This document shows, piece by piece, positions 60,773 through 64,000 of a stretch of DNA of 64,000 nucleotides (position 1 is the stretch's first letter; the number at the start of each line of letters is the position of its first letter). Made by a program: the position numbers and the translations under genes. The notes under the pieces are model-generated. The model was not told where the DNA came from and did no database searches. It was given only the letters and a program-made list of their open reading frames with translations. Source of the stretch: an uncultured Candidatus Melainabacteria bacterium (lineage in GTDB: Bacteria; Cyanobacteriota; Vampirovibrionia; Gastranaerophilales; Gastranaerophilaceae); NCBI GenBank assembly GCA_934693165.1, contig CAKUUX010000005.1:1-64000 (forward strand), written 5' to 3'.

Positions 60773-62191
60773 CTAAAATCTAAAATCTCTTTCTCCTTTT
60801 GAAATTTTTTCGACATTTTCTCGAGTTAATTCTTTTACTTTTTCACTTTCAAGAGTTTCAAGTTCTTTTGCGATTAACTTATCACCGACTTCTTTAGTTT
60901 CTGGTTGTGCGTAATCTTCTAAATACTCTTTCAAAGTCATTATTGCATTTGGGTGGCAGAAATTTTGTATTTGTTTTGATTTACAAATATCCATAAATCT
61001 TTCACCTGTTCTACCTTCTCTATAGCAAGCAGTACAAAAGCTTGGTAAATATCCTATTTCCATCAACCATTTCATTACTTCGTCAAGTGTTCTTGTATCT
61101 GTTACATCAAATTGTGATGAATCTTCATCTGTATAATCTTGTTCATCATATCCACCAACAGAAGTTTTTGAACCACCAGAAATTTGAGAAATACCTAAAT
61201 GTAAAACTCTTTCTCTGACTTCTTTTGATTCTCTTGTAGAAACAATCATGCCTGTATAAGGAACAGCTATTCTAATACAAGCAACAATTTTACAGAAAGT
61301 ATCGTCATCAATACCATTTTTAAATGCACTTGGGTCAATATCATCAGCTTTTCTAATTCTTGGAACACTTATTGTATGAGGTCCAACGCCGTGAACAGCT
61401 TCAAGGTGTTCTGCGTGCATTAATTGAGCTACAAATTCATACTTATATGTTGAAAGTCCATAAAGTACACCTAAACCAACATCATCAATTCCACCTTCCA
61501 TAGCTCTATCCATTGCTTCTGTATGATAAGCATAATTATGTTTTGGACCTGTTGGATGCAAGCGTTCATAACGTTCTTTATTATATGTTTCTTGGAATAA
61601 AATATATGTGCCAATTCCAGCTTCTTTTAATTTACGATAATTTTCAACGGTTGTTGCAGCAATATTAACGTTTGCACGACGAATTGCACCGTTTTTGTGT
61701 TTAACGCTATAAATTGTTTTTAAGCTTTCCAAAATATATTCGATAGGATTATTAACGGGGTCTTCGCCTGTCTCAATCGCAAGTCGTTTATGTCCCATAT
61801 CTTGAAGAGCTATAACTTCTCTTTCAATCTCTTCTTGTGTCATTTTCTTTCTTGGAATGTGTTTATTCTTTGCATGATATGGGCAATATACACAACCATT
61901 TACACAATAATTTGATAAGTATAACGGCGCAAATAATACAATTCTATTACCATAAAAATCTTTTTTAATTTGTTCTGCTAGTTTAAAAATTTCTTTGTTT
62001 TTTTCTTCGTCTTCGCAAGCCAAAAGAACAGAAGCATCTCTATGTGATAAACCCTTTCTTTCTCTTGCTTTTTCTAAAATTTTATCTATTAATTCTAAAT
62101 TATTTTTGTTTTTTTCTGCATATTCTAAAGTGCTATTAATTTCTTCATCTGAAATAAACTCTTCGGCTTTTAAAGATTTTGGATTATACAT
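60773..62191 (-). CDS. hydG: [FeFe] hydrogenase maturase HydG
   Basis: A 472-residue radical SAM enzyme that splits tyrosine to give the CO and CN ligands of the hydrogenase H-cluster. N-terminal cluster: C96, C100, C103 in NYCVNGCVYCPY. The C-terminal auxiliary cluster motif CTACYREGRTGERF...FCHPNA distinguishes it from ThiH. Upstream ATG region has AGGAGA. HydE, HydF and the hydrogenase itself are not in the window, so the maturation genes are dispersed here. Points to an anaerobic fermentative lifestyle. Confidence 0.95.
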   Translation of the reverse strand: MYNPKSLKAEEFISDEEINSTLEYAEKNKNNLELIDKILEKARERKGLSHRDASVLLACEDEEKNKEIFKLAEQIKKDFYGNRIVLFAPLYLSNYCVNGCVYCPYHAKNKHIPRKKMTQEEIEREVIALQDMGHKRLAIETGEDPVNNPIEYILESLKTIYSVKHKNGAIRRANVNIAATTVENYRKLKEAGIGTYILFQETYNKERYERLHPTGPKHNYAYHTEAMDRAMEGGIDDVGLGVLYGLSTYKYEFVAQLMHAEHLEAVHGVGPHTISVPRIRKADDIDPSAFKNGIDDDTFCKIVACIRIAVPYTGMIVSTRESKEVRERVLHLGISQISGGSKTSVGGYDEQDYTDEDSSQFDVTDTRTLDEVMKWLMEIGYLPSFCTACYREGRTGERFMDICKSKQIQNFCHPNAIMTLKEYLEDYAQPETKEVGDKLIAKELETLESEKVKELTRENVEKISKGERDFRF

Positions 62192-62246
62192 ATTATTTCT
62201 CCTATCTATAATATTGTATAACTTTAATATTTTATTGCAAAATTTT

Positions 62247-63230
62247 TTATTTCTTTGCCAAAAAGTTATTCTTCAAAACAATACAACTGCACATCAACCC
62301 TTGAGTTAAAAGCAAAATAGCTTGATGAATTGTTGAAATACCCAAGGTAGTTGATTTATCAATACCAAAAATTCCTAATGCCAAAATGTAAGCATACTGA
62401 TAAGGTCCAACAAATGAGCTTGCAGAAGGTATCATAGTCGAAAATGAAATCAAACTAATAACAAACAATGATGCTGCAAAACCAATCGGCATATTAAAAC
62501 TATTAATTATTAAATATGCAACAACACATTCAACACCCCAAGGTAAAAGACTAAAAATAAAAGCTTTTAATGTGTATTTAAAAGAATTTAAAGCTTCAAA
62601 TCCTTCAACAAAAAAGTTTAATTGATTGTTTATAAATCCCAAAATATCAGATATTTTAGAATGGTATTTTTCTGGTAAAAATTTCTTTGTTATCCCTAAT
62701 ATTTTTTCAAAAATATAATCTATTTTATTGTACTTATAAATCAAATAAAAAGCTATAAAACATCCAATAAAAAGAATTCCTACCGTATAAGAAAGATTTA
62801 TTATCCATTTTTCTTTGCAATACATAATCACTGCAAAAAGCAAAATTAAAAACACACAAATACCGTCAAAAGTTCTTTCTATCAGGATTGAACCTAAGAC
62901 CTTCATCTTTCTTTCATCTTTTGTTTTACCCAATTTATAAGCTCTGTACAAATCCCCACCTCTTGCAGGTAAAAAGATATTCAAAAAGACGCCCATAACA
63001 AAATTTTCTGCAAGTTCTAAGGCAGTATATTTTTTATCCTCTAAAAGTAGAGCTTTCCATCGAAAACCTCTTAGATACATAGAAAACATATATAAAATAA
63101 CGATTAGCCAAAGATTTTTAAAATCAAAAACTTTAAAAGTTTCAATAACTTCGTGTATATCTATTTTATAAAAGATTATAACTAGAAAAAATATAGTAAC
63201 TAATAATGCAAAAACTTTTTTCTTACTCAT
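62247..63230 (-). CDS. LPG synthase-type/UPF0104 membrane protein
   Basis: A 327-residue protein with about eight transmembrane helices of the lysylphosphatidylglycerol synthase TM family (AglD/YbhN-like). The conserved cytoplasmic MFLRGFRWKALL-type block here is YMFSMYLRGFRWKALLL, and NIFLPARGGDLYRAYKLGK is the most typical motif of the family; FSTMIPSASSFVGPYQYA is another. It may flip or transfer lipid-linked groups. Nine bases downstream of gatD, same transcript. Confidence 0.8.
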   Translation of the reverse strand: MSKKKVFALLVTIFFLVIIFYKIDIHEVIETFKVFDFKNLWLIVILYMFSMYLRGFRWKALLLEDKKYTALELAENFVMGVFLNIFLPARGGDLYRAYKLGKTKDERKMKVLGSILIERTFDGICVFLILLFAVIMYCKEKWIINLSYTVGILFIGCFIAFYLIYKYNKIDYIFEKILGITKKFLPEKYHSKISDILGFINNQLNFFVEGFEALNSFKYTLKAFIFSLLPWGVECVVAYLIINSFNMPIGFAASLFVISLISFSTMIPSASSFVGPYQYAYILALGIFGIDKSTTLGISTIHQAILLLTQGLMCSCIVLKNNFLAKK

Positions 63231-63239
63231 AACCTAACC

Positions 63240-63962
63240 TTAATAAGCTTTATTTACAAGGCTGTTATGAGCATTCATTTCTATAGAATTATCAAGAGGG
63301 GAAAGTTCAACTTCACCCCCAAGAGCCAATTTAATTAAATAATCTGTAAAATGAGGATTTTTAGGTAAGAACGAACCGTGCAAATATGTGCCAAAAACGT
63401 TTTTGTATCTTGCACCCTCAAACATATCCTCGCCATTATTACCGTTTCCTACAACAATTTTAGCAAGAGGTTTTGTATCCCCAGTAAGATAAGTTCTACC
63501 TGAGTGATTTTCAAATCCAACAAGAGTTTCAGGAGTAAGAAAATCTGTTTTTGCAGTAACATTTCCTATAAATCTTTTTTTGCCACCTATGGTATAACCA
63601 CTTAAAAGACTTATACCCATAAGTTTTTCACCACCAATTGTTTGAAAATAATCTGCCAATAACTGATACCCACCACAAATTGTTAAAAATACTTTATTTT
63701 CATCTCTTTTTTGTGTCAAAAATTCTTTATGCTTTTGTAATTCTTCAGAAACATCTACTTGTTGACGGTCTTGACCACCACCCATAAAGTAAATATCTGC
63801 ATTAGGAATTTCTTCACCAATATTAACTTCTTTTAGGTTTACTTTTATACCACGATTTTCAGCACGAAATTTTAACGCCTTAATATTACCAATATCACCG
63901 TATAAATTAAGTAGTTTTGGATATAAATGACAAACAGTTATTTCTAAATTATTTTCTTCCAT
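63240..63962 (-). CDS. gatD: Lipid II isoglutaminyl synthase subunit GatD
   Basis: A 240-residue class I glutamine amidotransferase of the CobB/CobQ-like type. The start matches GatD (EITVCHLYPKLLNLYGDIGNI). Nucleophile C96 in LTICGGYQLL and H195 in FGTYLHGSF form the catalytic pair. With MurT it amidates the D-Glu of lipid II, supplying ammonia from glutamine. MurT is not downstream here, and a hairpin upstream suggests it is not cotranscribed from upstream either. ATG 63960-63962 directly follows a -10 box (leaderless). Confidence 0.9.
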   Translation of the reverse strand: MEENNLEITVCHLYPKLLNLYGDIGNIKALKFRAENRGIKVNLKEVNIGEEIPNADIYFMGGGQDRQQVDVSEELQKHKEFLTQKRDENKVFLTICGGYQLLADYFQTIGGEKLMGISLLSGYTIGGKKRFIGNVTAKTDFLTPETLVGFENHSGRTYLTGDTKPLAKIVVGNGNNGEDMFEGARYKNVFGTYLHGSFLPKNPHFTDYLIKLALGGEVELSPLDNSIEMNAHNSLVNKAY

Positions 63963-63977
63963 AAAATAAGTATAGCA
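63960..63977 (-). promoter_or_regulatory. Leaderless promoter of gatD
   Basis: Extended -10 TGC-TATACT on the minus strand (TATACT at 63969-63974), six bases before the ATG; no Shine-Dalgarno. Confidence 0.6.
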
Positions 63978-63980
63978 AAA

Positions 63981-64000
63981 ACCATGCCTTCGGGCATGGT
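63981..64000. terminator. UUCG-loop hairpin at window edge
   Basis: Perfect ACCATGCC-TTCG-GGCATGGT stem-loop with the very stable UUCG tetraloop. On the minus strand it is followed by TTTTTGC, consistent with a terminator for a gene beyond the window; cut by the window end. Confidence 0.65.

Overview
This is an AT-rich bacterial chromosome segment. Gene content fits an uncultured, gut-type relative of the Cyanobacteria (Vampirovibrionia/Melainabacteria, Gastranaerophilales-like): a short SSB without acidic tail, GlgC, HydG for an [FeFe] hydrogenase, GatD for lipid II amidation, RseP, and several gram-negative-style secreted or periplasm-type proteins. That assignment is inference; no 16S rRNA gene is present. 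No tRNA, rRNA, CRISPR array, IS transposase or integrase was seen.

Layout. 241-3996 (minus): grpE-dnaJ, a secreted beta-propeller protein and an O-methyltransferase in one run. 4189-14591: a cluster of little-characterised proteins (two lytic transglycosylases, a paralogue sharing a DADGNEKTN domain, an HELGH metallopeptidase, a DHH phosphoesterase, a TagB/F-like transferase) around rseP and comF. 14657-17440: glgC, a 22-codon membrane-peptide ORF with its own promoter and terminator, then rplJ-rplL behind an L10 leader. 17864-23563: TPR protein, LysM membrane protein, leuS, small hypotheticals. 23642-28919 (minus): infA-rpmJ-rpsM-rpsK-rpsD-rpoA-rplQ-truA-rplM-rpsI, with unusually long spacers around rpsM. 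29165-31896: patatin and a polytopic membrane protein.

31918-42006 is the most unusual block: a 10-kb podovirus/P22-like packaging and virion cassette (terminase subunits, portal, capsid, scaffold candidate, adaptor, beta-propeller tail protein, amidase, small membrane proteins, a LuxR-type HTH protein). It has no recognisable integrase, replication, repressor or tail-spike gene and is bounded by host genes. Either a decayed prophage or a domesticated, GTA-like particle locus would fit. A divergently transcribed four-helix-type membrane protein sits inside it as a moron.

42288-64000: radical SAM/SPASM protein, RimI-like acetyltransferase, BioY, LD-carboxypeptidase, dnaX, a hairpin-rich spacer, metG, a calpain-type cysteine protease, a phosphohexomutase, tandem PlsC-ssb-OtnK-like genes, a two-component pair, an unknown protein, hydG, an LPG-synthase-type membrane protein and gatD.

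A recurrent signal is a -10 box ending exactly six bases before the ATG with no Shine-Dalgarno (comF, the 508-aa membrane protein, radical SAM, rimI, dnaX, the REC-PAS-kinase, gatD). This predicts leaderless mRNAs. Other genes have ordinary AAGGAG-type sites, so both initiation modes appear to coexist.
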